NCBI RefSeq assembly: GCF_029626035.1
Contig: NZ_JARUBE010000003.1
Location: 6,138,001-6,202,000 of the forward strand
DNA from: Micromonospora sp. WMMD980
Lineage (GTDB): Bacteria > Actinomycetota > Actinomycetes > Mycobacteriales > Micromonosporaceae
DNA: 64,000 nucleotides
Reading direction: 5' to 3'
This document shows, piece after piece, positions 1-7,222 of this stretch. Below the pieces are notes generated by a model. That model did not search any database. It saw only the letters and a list, made by a program, of their open reading frames with translations, and had not been told where the DNA came from. The stretch's first letter is position 1; each line of letters starts with the position of its first letter. The position numbers and the translations under genes were made by a program.

Positions 1-198
1 CGGGTCCTCGCTCATCGCGACCAGCTCCCAGCCCTGGTCGCCGGCCCGGTTCAGGTGGGCCAGGGCGGTGTCGCCGTAGGGCGTCACGTCGACCATGGAG
101 CCGTCCGGGCCGTACCAGATGAAGACGATCTCCCAGCCGGCGTCGGTGGTCGCGGCCTGGCGGCGGCGGACCAGCAGCGCGTACTCCCACTTGGGCAT
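1..198 (-). CDS. Small hypothetical protein, cut by the window edge
   Basis: An ATG at 198 opens 66 codons that run off the left edge with no stop, so the C-terminus is missing. The visible part starts MPKWEYALLV and contains a GWELVAM motif, a pattern seen in small DUF4177-like proteins of unknown role. No signal peptide or membrane segment is visible. It lies 38 bp downstream of the ABC-F gene on the same strand, so the two may share a transcript. No function can be assigned. Confidence 0.55.
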   Translation of the reverse strand, partial: MPKWEYALLVRRRQAATTDAGWEIVFIWYGPDGSMVDVTPYGDTALAHLNRAGDQGWELVAMSEDP

Positions 199-236
199 GG
201 GCTCATTGTGGCCCCGCGCGGGCCGGTCGGCACGGA

Positions 237-1874
237 TCAGTCCTCGGCGATCCGTCCGTCCGTCACCCGCAGCCGCCGGTTCACACTCACCGCGTCGAGC
301 ATCCTCCGGTCGTGGGTCACCAGCAGCAGCGTGCCGGGATAGCTGGCCAACGCCGACTCCAACTGCTCGATCGCGGCCAGGTCGAGATGGTTGGTCGGTT
401 CGTCGAGCACCAGCAGGTTGACGCCACGGCCCTGGAGCAGCGCCAGCGCGGCCCGGGTCCGCTCGCCGGGGGAGAGCGTCGCCGCCGGGCGCAGCACGTG
501 GTCGGCGCGCAGGCCGAACTTGGCCAGCAGCGTCCGCACGTCCGCCGGGGCGAGATCGGGTACGGCGGCGGCGAACGCGTCGAGCAGGGGCTGGTCGCCG
601 AGGAACAGCCCGCGGGCCTGGTCGACCTCGCCCACCACCACGCCCGGGCCGAGCGCGGCGTGCCCCTCGTCCAGCGGCAGCCGGCCCAGCAGCGCGGCCA
701 GCAGGGTGCTCTTGCCGGAGCCGTTCGCCCCGGTGATCGCCACCCGGTCCGCCCAGTCGACCTGAAGGTCCACCGGGCCGAGCGTGAAGCCGCCCCGGCG
801 TACCACCGCACCTCGCAGCGAGGCCACGACGGCGCCGGCGCGGGGCGCGGCGGCGATCTCCATCCGCAGCTCCCACTCCTTGCGCGGCTCCTCGACCACC
901 TCCAGCCGCTCGATCAGCCGGGCGGTCTGCTTGGCCTTCGCCGCCTGCTTCTCGGTCGCCTCGGCCCGGAACTTCCGACCGACCTTGTCGTTGTCGGTGG
1001 CCTTGCGCCGGGCGTTCTTCACGCCCTTCTCCATCCAGGCCCGCTGGGTCCGGGCGCGCGCCTCCAGGTCGGCCTTCGTGTCGGCGTACTCCTCGAACTC
1101 CTCGCGGGCGTGCCGGCGCGCCACGGCGCGCTCCTCCAGGTAGGCCGCGTAGCCGCCGCCGTAGTGGTTGACCTGCCGCTGGTGCAGGTCGAGTTCGACG
1201 ATCCGGTTGACCGTGCGGGTGAGGAACTCCCGGTCGTGGCTGACCAGCACGCTGCCGGCGCGCAGCCCGGTGACGAAGCGTTCCAGCCGGTCCAGCCCGG
1301 CCAGGTCGAGGTCGTTCGTGGGCTCGTCGAGCAGGAAGATGTCATAGCGGCTGAGCAGCAGCGACGCCAGCCCGGCGCGGGCCGCCTGCCCGCCGGAGAG
1401 CCCGACCGTCGGATGGTCCAGGCCCACGTCGAGGCCCAGCTCCGCGGCGACCTGCTCGGCCCGCTCGTCCAGGTCGGCGCCGCCCAGGTCCAACCACCGT
1501 TCCAGGGCCATCGCGTACGCGTCGTCGGCGCCGGCCGCCCCGGCCGTGAGCGCCTCGGTGGCGGCGTCCAGCGCGGCCTGCGCGGCGGTCACCCCGGTGC
1601 GCCGGGACAGGAAGTCGCGGACCGTCTCGCCCGGCCGGCGTTCCGGCTCCTGCGGCAGGTAGCCGACCGTGGCGCCGGGCGGGTTCAACGCCACCGAGCC
1701 CCGCTCCCGGGGCTGGAGGCCGGCGAGCGTGCGCAGCAGCGTGGACTTGCCGGCGCCGTTCACCCCGACCAGGCCGACCACGTCACCGGGCGCGACGACC
1801 AGGCTGAGGTCTTCGAAGAGGAGGCGGTCACCGTGGCCGGCGGTGAGATCCTTGGCGATCAACGTGGCGCTCAT
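237..1874 (-). CDS. ABC-F family ATP-binding protein
   Basis: About 545 residues, the usual length for ABC-F proteins, with two ABC domains and no membrane segments. Domain 1 has Walker A GVNGAGKST (about 37-45), signature LSGGQ (about 159) and Walker B FLLDEPTND. Domain 2 has GANGSGKST, signature LSPGE and LLVLDEPTNHLDL. The linker between them is Lys/Arg-rich (EKGVKNARRKATDNDKVGRK), as in ribosome-associated ABC-F proteins. Family members act on translating ribosomes, some giving resistance to 50S antibiotics; which role applies here cannot be told. The ATG at 1874 (MSATLIAKDL) was chosen because homology starts there; an in-frame start at 1901 adds nine residues. Confidence 0.9.
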   Translation of the reverse strand: MSATLIAKDLTAGHGDRLLFEDLSLVVAPGDVVGLVGVNGAGKSTLLRTLAGLQPRERGSVALNPPGATVGYLPQEPERRPGETVRDFLSRRTGVTAAQAALDAATEALTAGAAGADDAYAMALERWLDLGGADLDERAEQVAAELGLDVGLDHPTVGLSGGQAARAGLASLLLSRYDIFLLDEPTNDLDLAGLDRLERFVTGLRAGSVLVSHDREFLTRTVNRIVELDLHQRQVNHYGGGYAAYLEERAVARRHAREEFEEYADTKADLEARARTQRAWMEKGVKNARRKATDNDKVGRKFRAEATEKQAAKAKQTARLIERLEVVEEPRKEWELRMEIAAAPRAGAVVASLRGAVVRRGGFTLGPVDLQVDWADRVAITGANGSGKSTLLAALLGRLPLDEGHAALGPGVVVGEVDQARGLFLGDQPLLDAFAAAVPDLAPADVRTLLAKFGLRADHVLRPAATLSPGERTRAALALLQGRGVNLLVLDEPTNHLDLAAIEQLESALASYPGTLLLVTHDRRMLDAVSVNRRLRVTDGRIAED

Positions 1875-1959
1875 CAGGTCACCGAGCCTACCGGCGCGCA
1901 CCTACGGATTACCGCGACCCGCGCTCGGGGCGACGCCGGTCTGAGGGAGACTCACAGCC

Positions 1960-2730
1960 GTGGCGACCACACTGGCGATCGACTGCGGGGGCGGCGGGAT
2001 CAAGGCCTCCGTGCTGGACGCCGCCGGCACCATGCGGGCCCGCCCGCTGCGCGTGCCCACCCCGTACCCCCTGCCCCCGAGCTTGTTCGTGGAGACGCTG
2101 CGGGATCTCGGCGCCCGGCTGCCCGCCGCGGACCGGCTCACCGTCGGCATGCCCGGCATGATCCGGCACGGCGTGGTGGTGGCCACCCCGCACTACGTCA
2201 CCCGCGCCGGGCCGCGCAGCCGGGTGGAGCCGGACCTGGTCGCGGAGTGGTCCGGGTACGACGCGCGCGGCGCGCTGGCCGAGGCGTTCGGCATGCCCGC
2301 GCTGGTGCTCAACGACGCCGAGGTGCACGGCGCCGGCGTGGTCGCCGGGACCGGTTGCGAGCTGGTGCTGACGCTCGGCACCGGGCTGGGCAGCGCGCTC
2401 TTCGACGGCGGGACGATCGCCCCGCACCTGGAGCTGTCGCACGCGCCGGTGCGGTGGAACACCACCTACGACACCTACGTCGGGGAGCCGGAACGGCGGC
2501 GCCTCGGCGACGCGTTCTGGTCCCGGCGGATCCGGCAGGTGGTGGACGGCCTGCGGCCGGTGTTCCGCTGGGACCGGCTCTACCTGGGTGGCGGCAACTC
2601 GCGGCTGATCCGGCCGGAACAGGTGGCCAGAATGGGGGACGATGTCGTGGTCGTCCCCAACACGGCGGGAATCGTGGGTGGTGTCCGGGCCTGGGAGCTG
2701 GTGGGCGACAGATACGACCCCACGCCCTGA
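1960..2730 (+). CDS. ROK-family sugar kinase, PpgK-like size
   Basis: A 256-residue cytosolic protein of the ROK/ASKHA fold. The N-terminal phosphate loop reads DCGGGGIKASVLD, a second phosphate motif TLGTGLGSALF lies mid-protein and an adenosine motif YLGGGNSRL near the C-terminus. Length resembles polyphosphate/ATP glucokinases rather than the about 300-residue repressor-type ROK proteins, and there is no N-terminal HTH. The usual ROK zinc-binding cysteine cluster is absent. The GTG at 1960 follows GAGGGAGA (1943-1950). It is divergent from the ABC-F gene, 85 bp apart. Sugar substrate and phosphoryl donor are not predictable from the sequence. Confidence 0.78.
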   Translation: MATTLAIDCGGGGIKASVLDAAGTMRARPLRVPTPYPLPPSLFVETLRDLGARLPAADRLTVGMPGMIRHGVVVATPHYVTRAGPRSRVEPDLVAEWSGYDARGALAEAFGMPALVLNDAEVHGAGVVAGTGCELVLTLGTGLGSALFDGGTIAPHLELSHAPVRWNTTYDTYVGEPERRRLGDAFWSRRIRQVVDGLRPVFRWDRLYLGGGNSRLIRPEQVARMGDDVVVVPNTAGIVGGVRAWELVGDRYDPTP

Positions 2731-2816
2731 TCTTCACCCGGCGGAACACTCGCGGTTCCTCCGGTGTTGTGCCAGCGTCGGACAAAGGGCTGACGCGACA
2801 CGAGGAGGTGGGTCGA

Positions 2817-3179
2817 GTGGACCTTCTGGCGGAGTACCGGCGGGCGACCATGTTCTTCGACTCGGGGGACCCGACCGGGGCGGCCCGGCTGCTCGAGCCG
2901 ATCATCGAGGCGGAGCCCGACAACTCCTCGGTGCGGCAGTTGCTGGCCCGTGCCTACTTCCAGTCGGCCCAGCTCAACCGGGCCGAGGAGCACCTGCGTG
3001 AGCTGGTCGACCGGGACCCGAGCGACCACTACGCGCACCACGTGCTCGGCCGCACGCTGGAGCGGATGAACCGGCCGACCGACGCGCTGCGCCACCTGCG
3101 CATCGCGGCGGCCATGTACTCGACGAACACCGACTACACCACGGCCCTGCGCCGGGTGGAGGGCAAGGTCGGTCGTTGA
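2817..3179 (+). CDS. TPR-repeat protein
   Basis: A 120-residue protein made almost wholly of tetratricopeptide helices: alternating small and hydrophobic residues with pairs such as LLARAYFQSAQLNRAEEHLR and HVLGRTLERMNRPTDALRHL, roughly three repeats. No signal peptide or membrane segment, so probably a cytosolic interaction module. The GTG at 2817 (VDLLAEYRRA) is placed eight bases after a strong GAGGAGG at 2802-2808; a GTG at 2808 is in frame but overlaps that site. A perfect hairpin follows the stop, suggesting a monocistronic unit. Confidence 0.82.
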   Translation: MDLLAEYRRATMFFDSGDPTGAARLLEPIIEAEPDNSSVRQLLARAYFQSAQLNRAEEHLRELVDRDPSDHYAHHVLGRTLERMNRPTDALRHLRIAAAMYSTNTDYTTALRRVEGKVGR

Positions 3180-3186
3180 GCCCCGT

Positions 3187-3216
3187 CGAAGGGCAGCCCG
3201 GGTGGGCTGCCCTTCG
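3187..3216 (+). terminator. Perfect hairpin after the TPR gene
   Basis: A 13-bp perfect inverted repeat, CGAAGGGCAGCCC (3187-3199) and GGGCTGCCCTTCG (3204-3216), with a four-base GGGT loop. It lies seven bases after the TPR stop and 20 bases before the Smr gene start. There is no clear T-tract, which is common for actinobacterial terminators. Confidence 0.75.
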
Positions 3217-3235
3217 GCGTACCTAGGATGGGATC

Positions 3236-3490
3236 GTGAAGCTGAAGCTCGACCTCCACGACATCTACAACAAGGGCCACGACATCGACCGCGCGCTGCG
3301 CGGGATCATGGACGAGGCGGTGGCGAAGAAGGCCACGCTCGTGGAGATCATCCCGGGCAAGGGCTCCGGCGCGCTGAAGAAGAAGGTGCTGCGCTTCCTC
3401 GACCAGAAGGACGTCAAGCAGCTCTACCACCGGGTCGAGAAGGACTCGAAGAACTTCGGCCGGCTGTTCGTGCACTTCCGCTGGAAGTAG
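3236..3490 (+). CDS. Stand-alone Smr-domain protein
   Basis: An 84-residue protein consisting only of a Smr-like domain: LDLHDIYNKGHDIDRAL near the start matches the LDLHG-type motif, and the central TLVEIIPGKGSGALKKKVL matches the GxGxxS/G loop with basic residues. Smr domains are nucleic-acid-binding or nicking modules; in the LDLHG motif the usual Gly is Asp here. GTG start at 3236; the alternatives would remove the LDLH motif. Very lysine-rich (pI should be high), in keeping with nucleic-acid binding. No obvious operon partner. Confidence 0.8.
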   Translation: MKLKLDLHDIYNKGHDIDRALRGIMDEAVAKKATLVEIIPGKGSGALKKKVLRFLDQKDVKQLYHRVEKDSKNFGRLFVHFRWK

Positions 3491-3505
3491 CGGTCCCGCA
3501 TCGGG

Positions 3506-3756
3506 CTAGACGCAGACCCAGCAGTACAACCGCTCGCCGGCGGTTGCCCGCCGGGCCAGACCGGCCAGCTCGATCAGGATCTCGGCCAGGAGTGACGGTT
3601 CGCCCCGACCCCAGAACTCCTCGGTCTCCGTTCGACGACCTCGAAACCGGGCTCGGACGCGGCGCGCGGACCACCCGGAACGTCGGCGGTCGTGGCGGCC
3701 GCCTCGTCGGTGGGGGCCGAGAAGTAGTCACAGAGGATGCCCACGGCGCGGATCAT
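3506..3756 (-). pseudogene. Decayed gene, N- and C-terminal remnants fused
   Basis: The minus strand from ATG 3756 encodes VGILCDYFSAPTDEAAATT, then at about 3629 the coherent reading moves to another frame: TEEFWGRGEPSLLAEILIEL, ending RLYCWVCV and TAG at 3506-3508. I recall actinobacterial hypothetical proteins of about 180-200 residues that start with CDYFAAPSDEAAA and end with LYCWVCV, so this looks like a gene that lost its middle and its frame. Function of the family is unknown. Its neighbours on the same strand are also damaged. Confidence 0.55.
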
Positions 3757-3785
3757 GCCAGCCGGGGCCGACACCGGGGACAGGT

Positions 3786-4157
3786 CTACAGCCCCCGGAC
3801 GGCGACCGTCTGGCCGCCGCTCCGCTCACCCGTCGGCCGGAAGCCCAGCTTCAGGTAGAACCCCTCCGGGCCGCCCGGCCGGGGCTCCCAGGTGACGTAC
3901 GCCCGGTCGCCGCCCCGGGCCCGGATCTCCGCGCACACCGCCTCGACGGCGAACCGGCCGTAGCCGTGGCCCTGCGCGTCGGCGGCGATGTTCAGCCGCC
4001 AGAGGCCGGCCCGCACGTCGTCCGGGTCGTCGCCCCACGGGATGCCGAAGAACGCCATGAGGAAGCCGACCAGCCGGTCCCCGTCGTAGATCAGTCGCGG
4101 CCAGGCGTGCTCCGGGAAGACGTACGCCTCGGCGAGCGACTTGACCACCGGCTCCAC
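3786..4157 (-). CDS. GNAT-family acetyltransferase, start codon doubtful
   Basis: Recognisable GNAT acyl-CoA-dependent N-acetyltransferase: AWPRLIYDGDRLVGFLM (strand 2-3), the acetyl-CoA loop region ADAQGHGYGRFAVEAVCAEI (motif A, Q/RxxGxG/A-like), and the C-terminal GPEGFYLKLGFRPTGE. From GTG 4157 it is 123 residues, but the same frame continues upstream through LEKVTPDNYEAALGLSVRP to a TGA at 4257-4259 with no ATG, GTG or TTG, and this upstream part looks like a genuine GNAT N-terminus. So the gene uses a CTG start (4229 or 4244), makes a truncated protein, or lost its start. Substrate unknown. Confidence 0.65.
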   Translation of the reverse strand: MEPVVKSLAEAYVFPEHAWPRLIYDGDRLVGFLMAFFGIPWGDDPDDVRAGLWRLNIAADAQGHGYGRFAVEAVCAEIRARGGDRAYVTWEPRPGGPEGFYLKLGFRPTGERSGGQTVAVRGL

Positions 4158-4298
4158 CAGGTCGTCCTGATCGGGGCGTACCGACAGGCCGAGTGCCGCC
4201 TCGTAGTTGTCCGGGGTGACCTTCTCCAGCCGCGTGCGGCGCAGCCTAGCGAGCGGTCAGGGGCCGGGCGAACGGGTATCTCCGAACCCCGATCCGGG

Positions 4299-4509
4299 TC
4301 AGGAGGGCGGGACCCAGTGGTAGCCGTAGCGGTGCTGGAGGTCCGGCAGCCGCCAGTCCGCGGCGGTGACGAGTCGGCCCGCCGAGCCGGGACACCGCCG
4401 TCCCGGTCGGGATGGGGGCGCGGGCGAACAGGCCCGCACCCGAGATCCCGGACGGGCGGACCTCGACGTCGGGGTGGAGCCAGCATTCGGCTTCGGGCGT
4501 GTGCCACAC
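4299..4509 (-). pseudogene. SET-domain protein fragment with frameshift
   Basis: From GTG 4509 the frame reads ECWLHPDVEVRPSGISGAGL then FARAPIPTGTAVSRLGG, which matches the start of bacterial SET-domain proteins (S-xxGxGLFA, the SAM-binding N-part). One extra C near 4384 breaks the frame; the continuation GRLVTAADWRLPDLQHRYG is in the neighbouring frame and stops at 4299-4301. The rest of the SET domain, with the NHSC and catalytic Tyr motifs, is absent, so this cannot be an active methyltransferase even if the indel is a sequencing error. Confidence 0.5.
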
Positions 4510-4541
4510 CCGTCCACCATGACCTCGCCGGGCCGCTCGGT

Positions 4542-5273
4542 TCAACCGGTCGCGCCGCGCAGGTCGGTGAGTAGGCGGCGGTACTCGTCCGCCGTGCCGA
4601 TGGCGGCCCGGTGCTGCGGGTGGGTGACGTAGTGGCTGACCACGGCGGCGAGGAACCGGGGGTCGACGCTGTTCACGGGCACGGTGGCGCGCCCGACCAG
4701 GCCACGCCGCCGCGCCAGTGCGGGCGTCGCGATCGTCAGGCGGAGACGCGACGCCCGCTCGACGTCGCTGGGCACCGCGACGCCCGGCCCGGCCTCCCAC
4801 GGCACCCTGCGCGACCCGAGGAGCCCGATCGTGCGCACGCCGGTCGGGCTCAGCAGCACGTCGTGTCCGCGCCACGCCGCCGCGACCAGCAGCGCGATCA
4901 CCCCGAGCCAGAGCGCGCCGACGACGGCGTCGAACGTGGTCCCGATGCCCGCCTCGGTGGAACGTAGGTATGCGCCGACGGTCGCGGAGGCCGACCCGAG
5001 GAGACCCAGGGTGAGAAGGGGCAGCCGCGCCGGGACCGGCGGGGCGAAGGCCGGGTGCTGAGGCAGCACCACCAGGGTGGCGGGCCGGCTGCCCAGGCTG
5101 ATGATCGCCAGGGTGAGGGCGGCCAGGGTGAGGAGGAGAAGCGGGAGGAACAACGCCCGTGCCACGTCCGGCGCGTACCCCATCGCGGCGGCGTTCCCGG
5201 CCGCCACCAGCACACCCGCCAGCAGGACGGGACGTCGATGCCGAACCACGGCGGCCGAGATCGCGTCTATCAC
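4542..5273 (-). CDS. Hypothetical membrane protein
   Basis: A 243-residue protein with four predicted transmembrane segments in two pairs (about 15-35 and 38-60; about 85-105 and 115-135), followed by a soluble domain of about 100 residues starting near HDVLLSPTGVRTIGLLGSR, reminiscent of PH-like domains that follow paired membrane helices in actinobacterial proteins. The GTG start at 5271-5273 is the only good start. No catalytic motif is visible and I cannot assign a function. It is next to the decayed SET fragment on the same strand. Confidence 0.6.
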   Translation of the reverse strand: MIDAISAAVVRHRRPVLLAGVLVAAGNAAAMGYAPDVARALFLPLLLLTLAALTLAIISLGSRPATLVVLPQHPAFAPPVPARLPLLTLGLLGSASATVGAYLRSTEAGIGTTFDAVVGALWLGVIALLVAAAWRGHDVLLSPTGVRTIGLLGSRRVPWEAGPGVAVPSDVERASRLRLTIATPALARRRGLVGRATVPVNSVDPRFLAAVVSHYVTHPQHRAAIGTADEYRRLLTDLRGATG

Positions 5274-5606
5274 GCAGGCGACCGTAGCGAGCGGGGTCCA
5301 CCCTGCTGACCGAGTGAAGTTGGGTCGCGACCTCGCTGACGCACCACATCAGCTGGTGAGCGGATGGGAGCCGGCGCCCACGGGAGCCTCGCCAAGGGTG
5401 ATCATGCATGGGTGGCTGAATTGATCGTGGAGGTCCACGTCCCGTTGGTGCCGGCGACCGGCCTTGCCGCCGACGCCTATCCCTTCCCCTGGATCGACGA
5501 CGTCGAGGCGGACGAGGTCGGGCAAGGGCGCCGGGTGGAACTCGGCGCGTACTGACCGCGCGGCGCGGCGTGCAGGCCCTGCCCGGCAACTCGGGACCTG
5601 GGGACC
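5274..5606. other. Gene-poor stretch of 333 bp with one remnant
   Basis: Apart from the short ORF at 5412-5555, described separately, no coherent coding pattern, hairpin or repeat stands out here. Long open frames crossing it on the minus strand are Arg/Pro-rich shadows typical of high-GC DNA. Confidence 0.5.
5412..5555 (+). pseudogene. Possible N-terminal remnant of a small conserved protein
   Basis: GTG 5412 opens 47 codons: AELIVEVHVPLVPATGLAAD then AYPFPWIDDVEADEVGQG, ending at 5555. The first 35 residues look like a genuine amphipathic domain start; the tail GQGRRVELGAY looks random. I recall longer actinobacterial proteins opening in this way, which would make this a truncated copy, but that is memory rather than a search. 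No ribosome-binding site is evident. Confidence 0.3.
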
Positions 5607-5789
5607 TCAGTCCTCGTCGGTGGGCCGGGGCTGGCGGTGCTCCTTGATCCACGCTTCGACGTCTTCGGCCAGCCACACTTTCATCCCACGAAGCTCCTGG
5701 TACGGCTTCGGGAAGGTGGGGTAGCGGGCAAGCTGCTGGAACCGCTGCCGCGAGACGCCGAGGCGCTGCGCGATCTCGTACGGCCCCAT
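5607..5789 (-). CDS. Small HTH DNA-binding protein, AlpA/excisionase-like
   Basis: A 60-residue protein dominated by one helix-turn-helix: MGPYEIAQRLGVSRQRFQQL then ARYPTFPKPYQELRGMKVWL, with the VWLAEDVEAWIKEH ending typical of MerR/AlpA-type winged helices in excisionases and phage or ICE regulators. The ATG at 5789 is preferred because the motif begins there; an upstream GTG at 5813 adds eight residues. It is transcribed away from the three-gene cluster at 5897-6573. Such proteins often accompany integrative elements, but no integrase is in this window. Confidence 0.65.
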   Translation of the reverse strand: MGPYEIAQRLGVSRQRFQQLARYPTFPKPYQELRGMKVWLAEDVEAWIKEHRQPRPTDED

Positions 5790-5844
5790 CAGGCGGCCTG
5801 GCCCACGGTCCACGCTTCCGAACGTAGGTAGATCGGGCCTATCC

Positions 5845-5868
5845 TTTTGGCTATAGCTAGTTGACTAG
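5845..5868. promoter_or_regulatory. AT-rich divergent promoter region with palindromic operator-like site
   Basis: In the gap between the HTH gene and the operon starting at 5897 the sequence turns AT-rich (CTATAGCTAG) and contains the palindrome CTAGT-TG-ACTAG at 5857-5868. A 5-bp-arm palindrome placed about 30 bp before the operon start is what an operator for a small repressor looks like. Which protein binds is unknown; the divergent HTH gene or a GntR protein such as the one at 25955-26185 are candidates by inference only. Confidence 0.45.
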
Positions 5869-5896
5869 ACCATTGGGTGGGCGGGATCGTGGACGC

Positions 5897-6082
5897 ATGA
5901 CGCGATCCGTCTCGTACGGGGAGTATCTGGCCGCCGTGGCCCTGACTCTCGCTCGTAGGCACCGACCGGTCTGGTCATGGCCGAAGTGGCGCTACGTATG
6001 CCGCTGCGGGGGCGATCTACCGTGCCGATTCAGGCACCGGGTTCCGATCAGTCGGGGTCACTGGCCGAGGGAGGGGGAGTGA
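5897..6082 (+). CDS. Small conserved protein, first gene of a coupled trio
   Basis: ATG 5897 gives 61 residues: SVSYGEYLAAVALTLARR, then a Trp-rich WSWPKWRYVCRCGGDLPCR with a C-x-C-x5-C pattern that might bind metal, ending HRVPISRGHWPREGE. I recall similar short proteins in Micromonospora-type genomes next to GntR or HTH genes, without known function. Its TGA (6080-6082) overlaps the GTG of the next gene (6079-6081), indicating translational coupling. Confidence 0.6.
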   Translation: MTRSVSYGEYLAAVALTLARRHRPVWSWPKWRYVCRCGGDLPCRFRHRVPISRGHWPREGE

Positions 6083-6292
6083 GCACCCACGGTCCGGTCG
6101 TTCCCCTGTGGGTGTGCGCGGCATGTGAACGCCCCTGGCCCTGCCCGCCGCTGGGAACTGCTCGGAGAGTACGCGGACTCACCGGGCGACCTGGCTCTCT
6201 ACATGGCGGCGCACCTCACCGCCGCATCCGACGACCTGAGCTGGGCTACGCCGGGCACCCTGTGTCGCCGGTTCCTCGGATGGCTGAGGTGA
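6079..6292 (+). pseudogene. Second gene of the trio, frameshifted
   Basis: GTG 6079 encodes THGPVVPLWVCAACERPWPC with two CxxC/CxxxxxC-like cysteines. At about 6145 the coherent reading moves one base: RRWELLGEYADSPGDLALYM, then AAHLTAASDDLSWATPGTL and CRRFLGWLR, stopping at 6290-6292. The two parts together make a protein of about 70 residues of the kind I associate with this operon type. Net shift is one extra base (or two missing) in a CCTGCCCGCCG stretch. Either a recent mutation or a sequence error. The stop overlaps the next start as GTGA. Confidence 0.5.
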
Positions 6293-6573
6293 AGGCCGGC
6301 GACATACTGCTCATCGGGCGCGCCGCCAGCGTGCAGTTCGGAACCCCGATCCGGTTCCGGCTCATCCGCCAACTCGACTGGACCACGTACGACGGCTGGG
6401 TGTGGCTCGACGGCTACCAGGTCGACGAGCGCGGCGACGCCGTGGTGCGACGCTCGATCTTCGTCAAACGGGCGGGCCTTCGAGCCGCCCCGGTCCCTGT
6501 GGCGATCAAGGGGCCGGGGCGTCAGCGGAGGGGGATCAGACAGGACGCGGCACCCGGTAGGCCAGGTGGGTGA
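6289..6573 (+). CDS. Small conserved protein, third gene of the trio
   Basis: GTG 6289 overlaps the previous stop (GTGA, 6289-6292), so this start is preferred over ATG 6280. It encodes 94 residues: VKAGDILLIGRAASVQFGTP then FRLIRQLDWTTYDGWVWLDG and a RRSIFVKRAGL segment, a beta-rich pattern. The last 25 residues are Arg/Gly/Pro-rich and overlap the convergent reductase gene by 38 bp, so the true end may be non-conserved run-on. Function unknown. Confidence 0.6.
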   Translation: MKAGDILLIGRAASVQFGTPIRFRLIRQLDWTTYDGWVWLDGYQVDERGDAVVRRSIFVKRAGLRAAPVPVAIKGPGRQRRGIRQDAAPGRPGG

Positions 6574-7138
6574 CGCCGACCCCCTCGACCACCCGGAACG
6601 GCCCTTCCAACCGCACCGGCGCGATGCCCAGCCCGGAGAAGAACGGGATCCCGTCGCCGAGCAGCACCGGCACCAGATCCACGTGCACCTCGTCCAGCAG
6701 CCCGGCCTCCAGCACCTGCCGGGCGATCGTCCCGCCGTTCACCCCGACCTCCTTGCCGCCGGCCAGGGCGTGGGCGCGCTCGACGGCCCGCTCGATGCCG
6801 TCGGTGACGAACACGAACGACTCGCCCTCGGCGTCCCAGCCGTCCGGCACCCGGTGGGTCACCACGACCACCGGCTTGTCCATCGGGTGCCGGCCGCCCC
6901 AGCCGTTGGTGATGTCGAACAGCGTGCGGCCGACCACAAGCGCTCCGGTGCGCTCGACCAGCGCGCGGATGTGCGCGGCGCTGGCCGCCGACGTCCGGAA
7001 CGTCATGTCGGCATGAGCCGTCGGCACCTCCACGTCGCCGTAGCCGTACCACTGGAAGAGGTGCTCGAACCCGCCGTGCTTCGGGTCCGCGACGTAGCCG
7101 TCCAGGGACATGGTCGCGCCGGTGGTCACCTTGCTCAT
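6536..7138 (-). CDS. Dihydrofolate-reductase/RibD-C family reductase
   Basis: A 200-residue protein of the DHFR-like RibD C-terminal fold. It opens KVTTGATMSLDGYVADP, has the NADPH-contact region ALVVGRTLFDITNGWGG, a second GKEVGVNGGTIARQVLEAG and the C-terminal DEVHVDLVPVLLGDGIPFF block, all typical of the YwjB/YyaP group of stand-alone reductases. Substrate is unknown for most members. The ATG at 7138 follows GAGGAGCAGACG; an in-frame start at 7162 adds eight residues lacking similarity. Confidence 0.82.
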   Translation of the reverse strand: MSKVTTGATMSLDGYVADPKHGGFEHLFQWYGYGDVEVPTAHADMTFRTSAASAAHIRALVERTGALVVGRTLFDITNGWGGRHPMDKPVVVVTHRVPDGWDAEGESFVFVTDGIERAVERAHALAGGKEVGVNGGTIARQVLEAGLLDEVHVDLVPVLLGDGIPFFSGLGIAPVRLEGPFRVVEGVGVTHLAYRVPRPV

Positions 7139-7222
7139 CGTCTGCTCCTCGGGTCGCGTCAACCAGCTTTCACCCGGGGGTAGAAACGGTCCGACCGTCC
7201 CTCGACATCCGGCGCAGAAAAA

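Noticed and set aside
312..2816. A 955-residue plus-strand reading frame
   Set aside because: Antisense to the ABC-F gene and out of frame with the ROK gene; Arg/Gly/Gln-rich shadow. Only its end, from 2817, is a real (TPR) gene.
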